Shown here piece by piece: positions 1 to 8,643 of a DNA stretch of 23,837 bases (the first letter of the stretch is position 1; every line of letters begins with the position of its first letter). The notes under the pieces are model-generated. The model made no database searches. It was given only the letters and a program-made list of their open reading frames with translations, and had not been told where the DNA came from. The stretch comes from CAZXBB01 sp964638815 (GTDB lineage: Bacteria > Planctomycetota > Phycisphaerae > Phycisphaerales > SM1A02), in the NCBI GenBank assembly GCA_964638815.1, contig CAZXBB010000145.1, forward strand, positions 1 through 23,837, in the 5' to 3' direction. Made by a program: the position numbers and the translations under genes.

Positions 1-226
1 TTGTGCGCGGAGCATCCGCTGTGCCGGCGATACTGCTCGAACGCAAAGTGACGGGGTGACGGAGCGGCGGACGGCCGACGACCGGCGGCGGACGACCGAC
101 GGTCAGGTGGCGGGCGATCGTTCACGCACGGTCCGGAGCTCCGCGTCGATTCCTCGCCTGCCGCTTCGTCACTCCGACGCCGCCGACTTTTGGCCCCGGC
201 CCGCCGTTCGGGCCGATCCCAAGGCC

Positions 227-895
227 ATGATCGAGGCCACCGACGTCCTGCTGCGCACCGAGACGATCGCCGACGGTGTCATCGTCCGGCTCGCCGGGGA
301 GATCGATCTGCGGCACTCACCGTCGCTCCAGGTCGAGCTCAACGAAATCCAGCGCTTCGACCCGCCCCGGCTCATCATCGATTTCACCGACGTGACCCTC
401 ATCGACAGCTCCGTCGTGGCGACGCTCATCGGCGCGCTCCAGCTCGCGCGGCGCGGGGCGGGGTTGCTGATCCTCTGCGGTCTGTCGGATCGTCTCCGCG
501 GCGTCTTCCAGCTGACGCGTCTGGACCAGGGGACGTTCACGATCGTGGACGACACCGACGACGCGATCGACCTGGCGAACCGCCGGAAGTTCGGACGCTT
601 CGGGCGGCCCGCGCTCGAGTGCGATCTCGGCAAGGTCCTCGACCTCGCCGCCGGCGGCGTACGGATCATCTGCCGGCGCCGGCTGAGCCGTCGCGTGCGG
701 GTGCGTCTGTGGAGCGATCTCGGCGAGATAGCCACCGAGGCCGAGGTGTGCTGGACGAAGCGACGCGGGTTCCGCAAGCACGAGGTCGGCCTGCGATTCG
801 TCCGGCTGGGGACCGAGCAGGCGAGGACGCTGGCGCGTTTCGTTGAGGCGGCGTGCGAGGAATCGGGGCGGTTTCGCCCCGGTGCGGTACGCTGA
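227..895 (+). CDS. STAS-PilZ fusion protein (anti-anti-sigma-like regulator)
   Basis: Residues about 5-115 look like a STAS domain of the SpoIIAA/RsbV anti-sigma-factor antagonist type: a strand-rich start, then D60-S61-S62 at the position where these proteins carry the phosphorylatable serine. Residues about 118-212 resemble a PilZ domain, with RKFGR (R120-R124) as the RxxxR motif and DLAAGG (139-144) where the usual motif is D/NxSxxG. The serine of that second motif is alanine here, so cyclic-di-GMP binding is uncertain. A likely role is cytoplasmic signalling that links a partner-switching phosphoswitch to c-di-GMP or a PilZ-type protein contact; this is inference. The start was set at ATG 227 (222 aa), just before the STAS fold and preceded by AAGG. 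The frame stays open back to GTG 56, but those extra 57 residues are Arg-rich and without recognisable structure. recX starts 6 bp after the stop. Confidence 0.75.
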   Translation: MIEATDVLLRTETIADGVIVRLAGEIDLRHSPSLQVELNEIQRFDPPRLIIDFTDVTLIDSSVVATLIGALQLARRGAGLLILCGLSDRLRGVFQLTRLDQGTFTIVDDTDDAIDLANRRKFGRFGRPALECDLGKVLDLAAGGVRIICRRRLSRRVRVRLWSDLGEIATEAEVCWTKRRGFRKHEVGLRFVRLGTEQARTLARFVEAACEESGRFRPGAVR

Positions 896-901
896 CGAGC
901 C

Positions 902-1597
902 GTGCAGCAGCCGCAAAGTGAGCCGGCGACGATCTCGGCGATCACGTCCGCCGGGGACGATCCCAACTCCCGGCGCGTCCTCGTCGGGCAACGCGTCGTG
1001 GCGACGCTGCGTGTCGTGGACCTCGAGGAGCTGGGCCTGACCGTTGGGGATCCGTGGACCGACGCCGTCGCCGGCGCCGTGGAGGCAGTCCTGGCGGTCG
1101 AGCGTGCGCGCCGCGACGCCCTGGCCGCGCTCGCCCGTCGCGGCCTCAGCCACGCGGAGCTCATCGGCCGGCTCGGACGGCGGGGCCACGCCGCGCCGGC
1201 GGCCCGGGCCGTGGCCGACGAACTCGTCGCCCACGGCTGGCTCGACGACGAGGCGGTCGCCCGCGAGACCGTCCACGCCGTTCTGCGCAGCGGCCCGGCC
1301 GCGGCGGCTCACCTCCGCCGGCGCGTCGAAGCGCGCGGGATCGACGCCGCGCTCGCCGCCCGCGTCGTCGAGGACGCGCTCGGGGACGCGGATCCGGTCG
1401 AGGCCGCGCTGGCGATCGCCCGTGCAGCTCACCCGCCGGGCACACCGCCGACCACTCCACCGACCACCCCGCCGACCACTCCACCGACCCAGGCCGCGCT
1501 CCGCCGGATCGCCGCCCGGCTCGCTCGTCGCGGCTTCGACGCCGACACGATCAGGGTGGCCCTCGAGCGCCTCGGCCTTGCCCGTAGCGACGAATGA
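902..1597 (+). CDS. recX: RecX-like regulatory protein
   Basis: The 231-residue protein is mostly helical, with the three-helix repeats of the RecX family. Recognisable stretches are LARRGLSHAEL (77-87), a VADELVAHGWLDDEAVARE block (104-122) and a C-terminal RRGFDADTIRVALERL block (209-224). RecX proteins bind RecA filaments in the cytoplasm and limit recombinase activity and the SOS response. An unusual low-complexity linker of PPTT repeats (178-196) separates the second and third helical modules; it is encoded by a DNA tandem repeat. The start is GTG 902, 6 bp after the STAS-PilZ gene, with only a weak upstream purine run, so co-transcription and possibly coupled translation are likely. No recA is visible in the window. 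The family call rests on motif pattern only and the protein is divergent. Confidence 0.75.
   Translation: MQQPQSEPATISAITSAGDDPNSRRVLVGQRVVATLRVVDLEELGLTVGDPWTDAVAGAVEAVLAVERARRDALAALARRGLSHAELIGRLGRRGHAAPAARAVADELVAHGWLDDEAVARETVHAVLRSGPAAAAHLRRRVEARGIDAALAARVVEDALGDADPVEAALAIARAAHPPGTPPTTPPTTPPTTPPTQAALRRIAARLARRGFDADTIRVALERLGLARSDE
1448..1489 (+). repeat. Tandem repeat in recX encoding PPTT linker
   Basis: A 24-bp unit (two near-identical 12-bp halves beginning CCGACCAC) occurs 1.75 times, so there are about 3.5 copies of the 12-bp half-unit. Each half-unit encodes one PTTP tetrapeptide, so slippage would change linker length without shifting frame. Confidence 0.85.
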
Positions 1598-1695
1598 CCG
1601 CATGATGCGCGGCGGTGCCCGCACCGGCGCCGGTCCGCCTCCGCGAACCGGCGCGCAGCTCCCGAGCGCCGGGCGCGGCCCACCCGGAGATCGAC

Positions 1696-2601
1696 ATGAC
1701 GCCTCGCGCCCTCGCCCTCGCTCTCGCGCTCAGCCCCTGCCCGTTCTTCGCCGCCGGCTGCGACGGGGCCGCGGCCCCGCCCTCCCCCGGGGATGCGGCG
1801 GAGGTCGCCGCCGACCCCGCGGCCGCGCACGCGTCGTCGGCGCCGACCGCGGGCGCCACGGACCGCGCGGACGAGGCCGAACAAGACAAGCCCGCGCCGC
1901 CGCCGATCGAGAACGACGCGGGCCCGAAGCTCCTGGCCCGCGTGCTGAGCCTGGCGGTGACCGACGGTGGTCTGGTCCGCTACGACATGTTCGCGGACCG
2001 GGAGCTGCTCGCGGCGCTCGACCGCGTCGTGACCTGGTACGACCGGAACCCCGTCCCGGCGGATCGGGTCGAGAAGCTCGCCTTCCTGTGCAACGCCTAC
2101 AACGCGAACATTCTCGCCCGCGCGTACCGCGAGAGCACCAGGCCGGGCTTCGAAAGCGTGGTCAAGGTCGAGGGCTTCTTCGATACGCGCCCGATCCGGG
2201 TCGGTCGCGAGAGCATGACGTTCAACGATCTCGAGAACAGTCTGATCCGCCCCCTCGGCGACGCCCGCATCCACGCGGCGCTGGTCTGCGCCGCGATGAG
2301 CTGCCCGCCGCTCCGCGCCGAGCCGTACCGGGCCGAGACGCTCGACGCGCAGCTCGACGATCAGTGCAAACGCTGGGTGAACGACCCGGCGAAGTTCCGG
2401 ATCGTGGATGGCGAGCTCGGTCTCAGCACGATCCTGAACTGGTACGGCGAGGACTTCGACGGGCCTCCGTACGGCAACCGCGTCGGCTTCGTGCTCGCGT
2501 ACGCGGACCCGGCCGGAGAGCTGGCGCGCTTCATCGTGAACCGGGACGGGCCCGAGATCCGCTGGCTCGAGTACGACTGGACGCTCAACCGCGCGCGATG
2601 A
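1696..2601 (+). CDS. DUF547-domain lipoprotein
   Basis: A 301-residue exported protein of the DUF547 family, whose biochemical role is unsettled. The N-terminus has a short hydrophobic Ala/Leu stretch ending in AAGC (C22), a plausible though weak lipobox, followed by an Ala/Pro/Asp-rich linker to about residue 65. The DUF547 hallmarks follow in order: LCNAYNA (Y135, N136), a TFNDLEN stretch, AMSCPPL (S202, C203), and LNWYGEDF (W249, Y250). The Cys and nearby conserved residues have led to suggestions of an enzyme related to papain/transglutaminase folds; that is only a hypothesis. The start is ATG 1696, preceded by GGAG; the reading frame is open to 1615 but upstream residues do not look exported. 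The gene overlaps cdsA by ATGA, so the two are probably translated together. It likely acts in the periplasm or is anchored in a membrane. Confidence 0.85.
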   Translation: MTPRALALALALSPCPFFAAGCDGAAAPPSPGDAAEVAADPAAAHASSAPTAGATDRADEAEQDKPAPPPIENDAGPKLLARVLSLAVTDGGLVRYDMFADRELLAALDRVVTWYDRNPVPADRVEKLAFLCNAYNANILARAYRESTRPGFESVVKVEGFFDTRPIRVGRESMTFNDLENSLIRPLGDARIHAALVCAAMSCPPLRAEPYRAETLDAQLDDQCKRWVNDPAKFRIVDGELGLSTILNWYGEDFDGPPYGNRVGFVLAYADPAGELARFIVNRDGPEIRWLEYDWTLNRAR

Positions 2602-3515
2602 CGTCCTTGCTGAAGCACCGTCTCATTACCGGCCCCATCCTCGTCACCCTCCTCCTGCTCCTGGTGTGGGTGGACGACCGGCTCGATTCGGTCGTGCTCG
2701 AAGGGTTCTGGCTCGACGTGTTCGGGGAGCGCGAGCATCCGCCCCGCGGGCTCATTCTCTACGCCGTGGGGATGCTGGTCGCCCCGCTGGCGGCGCTCGA
2801 GCTCTCGCGGATCTTTCGCGCGAACGGCATTCTCACGCGTCCGTGGCTGACGTCGGTCGCCGCCATGCTGGGGCTGACGCTGAGCTATGCCGTCAAGGAG
2901 ACGACGACGGCGATTCCTGCGATCGCGATCGTCGCGACCGGCATGATCCTCGTGTTCGTGGCGTCGCTGCTGACGTTCAGCCAGCAGCGGAACGTCGAGG
3001 GGGTGGTGGCCGCGGCGGGGGCGGTGGTTTTCGCGATGGTCTATCTCGGCCTGATGTTCGGCTTCCTGCTCGCCCTGCGACGCAGCCACAGCGCCTGGCT
3101 GATCGTCGGCGTCATTCTCGTCACGAAGGCGTGCGACACGGGGGCGTACTTCACGGGGCGCGCGATCGGTCGGCACAAGCTCATCCCCTGGCTGAGCCCC
3201 GGCAAGACCTGGGAAGGTCTGTTCGGCGGCATCGCGCTCGCGATGATCGTCGGCGTGGCGTTGGCGCTGGTGAGCGTGCGTCTGGGCCCCAACGACCACG
3301 TCCCGGTGTGGGTCGGGGCGCTCGGAGGCCTGGTGTTCGCGATCGTCGGCCAGTTCGGCGACCTCACGGTGAGCCTCTTCAAGCGTGGAGCGGGTCTCAA
3401 GGACTCGTCGACGATCCTGCCGGGGCTCGGGGGCGTGCTCGACGTGCTCGACTCGCCGCTGATGGTCGCGCCCGTCGCATTCTGGCTTCTGGAGCTTACA
3501 ACACCGATGGTGTAG
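2598..3515 (+). CDS. cdsA: Phosphatidate cytidylyltransferase (CDP-diglyceride synthase)
   Basis: CdsA condenses phosphatidic acid with CTP to CDP-diacylglycerol in the inner membrane, the entry point to anionic and zwitterionic phospholipids. The 305-residue protein has multiple hydrophobic segments (about 12-25, 52-68, 83-98, 106-127, 136-160, 166-178, 210-227, 236-252, 288-300). It keeps KACDTGAYFTGR (177-188), LSPGKTWEG (199-207) and the C-terminal signature region from SLFKRGAGLKDS (259-270) to D282xxD285. Two usual signature residues differ: the His before the GG pair is Leu277, and the Arg after the first Asp is Val283, while the acidic metal-binding residues remain. ATG 2598 overlaps the DUF547 stop codon (ATGA). 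A downstream coiled-coil/zinc-ribbon gene follows after 30 bp. The family call is firm; the substitutions may be lineage-specific. Confidence 0.93.
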   Translation: MTSLLKHRLITGPILVTLLLLLVWVDDRLDSVVLEGFWLDVFGEREHPPRGLILYAVGMLVAPLAALELSRIFRANGILTRPWLTSVAAMLGLTLSYAVKETTTAIPAIAIVATGMILVFVASLLTFSQQRNVEGVVAAAGAVVFAMVYLGLMFGFLLALRRSHSAWLIVGVILVTKACDTGAYFTGRAIGRHKLIPWLSPGKTWEGLFGGIALAMIVGVALALVSVRLGPNDHVPVWVGALGGLVFAIVGQFGDLTVSLFKRGAGLKDSSTILPGLGGVLDVLDSPLMVAPVAFWLLELTTPMV

Positions 3516-3545
3516 TATTGAGCGGCAGTGAACGGAGCTCCGCAA

Positions 3546-4292
3546 ATGACCCTGATGGACGATCTGTCCAGGCTGATGAATGTGGACCGTCAGGTCCGCG
3601 GTCTGCGAACGCGCCTGCAGACTGCACAACGATACTTCGAAACGCAGACCAGGTTGCTCGACGAGGTCAACCAGCGTCTGCAGGAGCTGAAGACCCGCAA
3701 GCGTCACATCCAGGCGGCGATCGCGAACCTCGAGATGGAGGGCGCCGCGCAGGACGAGCAGCTCGAGAAGTTCCGTGGCGACCTCAACAGCTCGGCGACG
3801 AACAAGCAGTACACCGCGGTGCTGACGGAGCTCAACACCGTCAAGACGGCGCGCAGCAGGACCGACGACGACATCTTCGCCCATATGACCGCACTCGAGT
3901 CGCTGGACAGTGAGCTGGCCGAGGTCGAGGCCCAGCGCGAGGAGCGCACGACGGTGCGCGACAAGGCCGAGTCGCAGCTCGGGGAACGCACGAACGACGT
4001 GGGCGAGCGGCTCGCCGAGCTCGAAGCCGAGCGGCGGGCGGCGGCGCAAGCACTTCCGGCGTCGGACCTTGCGGTGTTCGAGGAGCTGGCCGAGACGTAC
4101 GATGGCGAAGCGATGGCCACCGTCGAGGAGGTCGACGCGCGGCGACGCGAGTACGCGTGCAGCGAGTGCAACATGCTGCTCCCCTTCGAGAAGGTCGCGA
4201 CGCTCATGGGATCCGGCGGCGGCATCGTGCGCTGCACGGCCTGCGGGCGCATCCTGTGCATGCACGAAGAGGTGCGCGGAGCGATGCGCTGA
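3546..4292 (+). CDS. Coiled-coil protein with C-terminal C4 zinc ribbon
   Basis: A 248-residue cytoplasmic protein. Residues about 10-165 are strongly heptad-like and charged, predicted to form a long antiparallel coiled-coil hairpin, and include the NKQYTAVLTEL block (86-96) that is typical of this family. Residues 200-240 form a zinc ribbon with ligands C205, C208, C230 and C233; an extra C238 follows. It matches the bacterial C4-type zinc-ribbon family (CT398/HP0958-like), whose studied members bind sigma-54, flagellar components or nucleic acid. Which of these applies here cannot be read from the sequence, and no flagellar genes are nearby. The start is ATG 3546 because GGAG lies 9 nt upstream; an in-frame GTG at 3528 would add six residues. 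It is the last gene of the plus-strand run that begins at the STAS-PilZ gene. Confidence 0.88.
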   Translation: MTLMDDLSRLMNVDRQVRGLRTRLQTAQRYFETQTRLLDEVNQRLQELKTRKRHIQAAIANLEMEGAAQDEQLEKFRGDLNSSATNKQYTAVLTELNTVKTARSRTDDDIFAHMTALESLDSELAEVEAQREERTTVRDKAESQLGERTNDVGERLAELEAERRAAAQALPASDLAVFEELAETYDGEAMATVEEVDARRREYACSECNMLLPFEKVATLMGSGGGIVRCTACGRILCMHEEVRGAMR

Positions 4293-4298
4293 TCGCGG

Positions 4299-4346
4299 TG
4301 AGCACGGCTGAGCACGGCTGAGCACGGCTGAGCACGGCTGAGCACG
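4299..4346. repeat. 10-bp tandem repeat between convergent genes
   Basis: The unit AGCACGGCTG is present four times without change (4301-4340) and continues as AGCACG. It fills most of the 74-bp gap between the zinc-ribbon gene and the end of nrdR. No strong hairpin is formed by one unit, so a terminator role is not obvious. Confidence 0.95.
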
Positions 4347-4366
4347 CACCCCCTCCCTGCGCCCCG

Positions 4367-4858
4367 CTACTCGAAGAGATCCTGCTGATTGGGAAGGTTC
4401 CGCGGACGCGAGCGCAGCTCGGTGAGCTCCTCGGCGAACTGGTCGAGCGTGCGGAAGTCGTGGTATTCGCTGGCGTACCGGATGTAGGCGATGTCGTCGA
4501 TCTCCCGGAGCCGGGCCGCGACGCGGCGTCCGATCTCGCGGCTCGGCACCTCGCGCTCGAACTCGCGGTGGATCTCCTCCTCGACCGCCAGCACCAGCCG
4601 GGTTTTCACCTCTTCGGAGACCGGCCGCTTGCCGCACGCCGCCTGGACGCCTCCCAGGACGTTGTCGAACTGGAACGGCACGCGGCTCCCGTCCTTCTTG
4701 ACGACCATCAGCCGATGGGTCTTCTCGACGCGCTCGTACGTCGTGAAACGGCGACCGCACACCGCGCACTCGCGACGGCGGCGGATGACGAGCCCGCCGT
4801 CCGAGGCACGGCTGTCGATCACGCGGTCGTTGTCCTCCGCACAGTAGGGGCAGATCAT
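4367..4858 (-). CDS. nrdR: Transcriptional repressor NrdR
   Basis: NrdR senses ATP/dATP through an ATP-cone domain and represses ribonucleotide reductase genes. The 163-residue protein is full length and close to the family standard. The N-terminal zinc ribbon has C3, C6, C31 and C34, with the usual VIDSR and RRRREC segments between them and RRFTTYERVE directly after. The ATP cone covers about residues 46-136, containing VVKKDGSRVPF and ending near YIRYASEYHDF. It is transcribed away from thrS across a repeat-rich 236-bp gap. No ribonucleotide reductase gene and no recognisable NrdR box were found in the window, so its targets are elsewhere. The ATG at 4858 lacks a clear Shine-Dalgarno sequence, being preceded by GAGACTC repeats. 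Confidence 0.97.
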   Translation of the reverse strand: MICPYCAEDNDRVIDSRASDGGLVIRRRRECAVCGRRFTTYERVEKTHRLMVVKKDGSRVPFQFDNVLGGVQAACGKRPVSEEVKTRLVLAVEEEIHREFEREVPSREIGRRVAARLREIDDIAYIRYASEYHDFRTLDQFAEELTELRSRPRNLPNQQDLFE

Positions 4859-5094
4859 GGAGTCTCGAGTCTCGAGGGTTGAGTCCTGAGGGTTCCGACC
4901 CGCTCATCGAGCCCTCCGGTGCGACGATAGCGTACAGTCTCCGCATTGAGGCCCCAAGCGGAGGTCCCGAAGTCTCAGTCCCCGGACTCGCGACTCAGCC
5001 CCCCCGGACTCGGGACTCGGACTCGGGACTCAGACTCAGGACTCAGACTCGGGACTCAGACTCGGGACTCAGACTCAGGACTCGAGACGCCCCC
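4859..5094. promoter_or_regulatory. Repeat-rich divergent nrdR/thrS control region
   Basis: This 236-bp gap must carry the promoters of both divergent genes, but no convincing -35/-10 pair was found. Two 10-bp inverted matches link its ends. GTCTCGAGTC (4862-4871) is the complement of GACTCGAGAC (5079-5088). GAGTCCTGAG (4881-4890) is the complement of CTCAGGACTC (5074-5083). Thus both start codons are preceded, in their own reading direction, by the same CTCAGGACTC and CTCGAGAC words. Confidence 0.6.
5012..5089. repeat. 13-bp tandem array upstream of thrS
   Basis: Five successive 13-bp units of the form RGGACTCAGACTC (5012-5076) are followed by a degraded sixth (AGGACTCGAGACG, 5077-5089). 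The first unit has one change (CGG for CAG). Further GACTC words occur just before the array at 4985-4997. The array ends 5 bp before the thrS start codon, and the last AGGA (5077-5080) is the only Shine-Dalgarno-like sequence there, at a long spacing of 14 nt. Confidence 0.95.
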
Positions 5095-7173
<2,079 letters not shown>

Positions 7174-7544
7174 GGGGCTTCCCTGCCCGCTGAACAACCC
7201 GCTTCATGCATATTGCGGGCTAAATCCCGGTTGCCGGGGTGCCGATGGGAGGATAGTGTATCCGTGGCGTGATTCCGTCCCGGAGGGGGTGCCGGGGGAA
7301 CGGGCTTCACCCGTGGATTCGCTTGATGCAAGCTCACTTCTGTTCCGCGCAGCGCATTGAATCGACGACCGGTTTCGGGTCGTGCCCGCTCCCGGGCGTT
7401 TGATCTTCATGCCAGCGCGCGTTCAAGACTTGTTGCTGGTCCCTTTCCCGTCGCTCGCCGGCTTCGGCCCGGCAGCCGGGTTCCGGCACGCTGTCCGCAG
7501 CGATGCCCCGTCCCCATGCTCCGCCGAAAACGAGGATTCGCACC
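7174..7544 (+). promoter_or_regulatory. thrS-infC intergenic leader, no gene
   Basis: About 370 bp without a supportable gene. It carries a CCCGC...GCGGG inverted pair around the 19-bp element at 7202-7220, and a small CCCGG-TTG-CCGGG hairpin near 7226. No tRNA or T-tract terminator was seen. In other bacteria infC expression is controlled through the mRNA leader and start codon, so this may be a long 5' leader; that is inference. Confidence 0.4.
7202..7220. repeat. 19-bp element, copy 1
   Basis: The sequence CTTCATGCATATTGCGGGC matches a second site at 20030-20048 with one difference (ATT versus AAT). In this copy the 19-mer sits inside an imperfect palindrome: CCCGC (7199-7203) pairs with GCGGG (7215-7219). 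It may hold a -10-like CATATT, but no -35 at proper spacing is visible. Confidence 0.7.
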
Positions 7545-8282
7545 ATCGCCCGTAGACGATACTTCCGACCGGATCAGAACTGGAACCGAGGCCCGCGCAT
7601 CAACGAGTTGATCCGCAAGAGCCCGGTTCGGCTCATTGACGAGAATGGCGACATGGCCGGGGTGGTTGAGACGCCCGACGCGCTGCAACGCGCGCGAGAG
7701 GCCGGTCTCGATCTCGTGGAGATTGCCGCGGATTCCGATCCGCCCGTCTGCCGCATCCTCGACTACGGCAAGTTCAAATACGAGCAGGCCAAGAAGGACA
7801 AGGCCAACAAGGCGCGCTCCAAGTCCGCCGAGATGAAGGAAGTCAGGCTCGGGCGATCGATGAAGATCGATCCGCACGACATCGCCATCCGGCTCAACCA
7901 GGCGCGTCGCTTCCTGATGGAGGGCCACAAGGTCCAGATCGTCCAGAACTTCCGAGGGCGGGAGATGGTGCATCGTCACCGCGGTACGCAGCGCATGCAG
8001 GAGATCATCGAGGAGCTGGCGGACATCTCGAAAGTCGAGATGCCGCCCCGCCAGGCGGGACGCCGCATGACAATGATGCTCGCGCCGGACAAGCCCAAGA
8101 TCGAGCAGGTCAAGCGCCGCCAGGCCGCAAAGCGGCAGGTCCCCACCGACGACGGGAAGAGCACGCCCGCCGATGACCATGCCGAGGACGCCCGGCCGGA
8201 CCGGACGGCGGATGTGGCCGTGGCCGCGGATGCCGCGGCGAATGTCGCCGCGGATCGCGAGGCGGCCACGCCCGCCAAGTAG
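7545..8282 (+). CDS. infC: Translation initiation factor IF-3
   Basis: IF-3 binds the 30S subunit, prevents premature 50S joining and proofreads the start codon and initiator tRNA. The N-terminal domain includes PRINELIR (17-24), LIDENG (30-35) and DPPVCRILDYGKFKYE (65-80). A charged linker follows, then the C-terminal domain with IRLNQARRFLMEGHKV (115-130) and FRGREMVHR (136-144). About 60 residues after the conserved end (MTMMLAP, 175-181) form a Lys/Arg then Ala/Asp-rich tail not found in the 180-residue E. coli protein. The start chosen is ATC 7545: GAGG at 7532-7535 lies 9 nt upstream, and the resulting N-terminus has normal length. ATT 7536 abuts GAGG, and ATG 7503 has no Shine-Dalgarno sequence and adds 14 unconserved residues. 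rpmI and rplT do not follow it. Confidence 0.95.
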   Translation: MARRRYFRPDQNWNRGPRINELIRKSPVRLIDENGDMAGVVETPDALQRAREAGLDLVEIAADSDPPVCRILDYGKFKYEQAKKDKANKARSKSAEMKEVRLGRSMKIDPHDIAIRLNQARRFLMEGHKVQIVQNFRGREMVHRHRGTQRMQEIIEELADISKVEMPPRQAGRRMTMMLAPDKPKIEQVKRRQAAKRQVPTDDGKSTPADDHAEDARPDRTADVAVAADAAANVAADREAATPAK

Positions 8283-8643
8283 CCACGGGCGAGCGACCCG
8301 GCCGTCGCGACCGGACGGGCAAGAGCCCTGAATCCGCAGTTCCCGGAAGTCGGGGCAATCCGCGCGGCCGGCCTGCGTATTATTCGTGGAAGATTGACAA
8401 TCGCCGGGCATCTGATCCGATGAACCCGTGCGGGGATCGTTCGGGTCACCGGGTCGTCCGGGGTCGTCCGGGGTCGTCCGGGGGCGCTCGGGGTCGTTCG
8501 GGGAAAGCGGCCGCGAGGGTCACGCGGAAGAGGAATTGGGGAAGGGACGGGCCGGTGCGGAGAGGGACGAACAGGCAATCGGGGCGCTGGGCTGGCGCGG
8601 CCTCAGAGGCCGCTGGCCGGACCGTCGCACGCGAGAGGACCCG
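8283..8643. other. Intergenic region, no gene
   Basis: About 360 bp between infC and the metallophosphoesterase gene. It contains a 10-bp tandem array (8451-8503) and a possible promoter -10 (TGCGTATTAT, 8374-8383) without a clear -35. The open frames through it are repeat-rich and Gly/Arg-rich, and I do not regard them as genes. Confidence 0.5.
8451..8503. repeat. 10-bp tandem repeat upstream of metallophosphoesterase
   Basis: The unit GGGTCGTCCG occurs three times exactly (8451-8480), then GGGGCGCTCG, GGGTCGTTCG and a partial GGG. Related GGGATCGTTCGGGTCACC sequence (8433-8450) precedes it. The unit is unrelated in sequence to the array at 4301 but has the same 10-bp period. Confidence 0.93.

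Noticed and set aside
56..226. N-terminal extension of the STAS-PilZ gene from GTG 56.
   Set aside because: The 57 residues are Arg-rich and unstructured in appearance, and ATG 227 stands directly before the STAS fold.
4891..4960. Search for an NrdR box or sigma-70 promoter in the nrdR-thrS gap.
   Set aside because: Only an isolated TACAGT (4933-4938) was seen, without a -35, and nothing resembled the NrdR box consensus.
4301..5089. The tandem arrays as a CRISPR locus.
   Set aside because: Units are 10-13 bp, directly adjoining and without unique spacers, and no cas gene is near.
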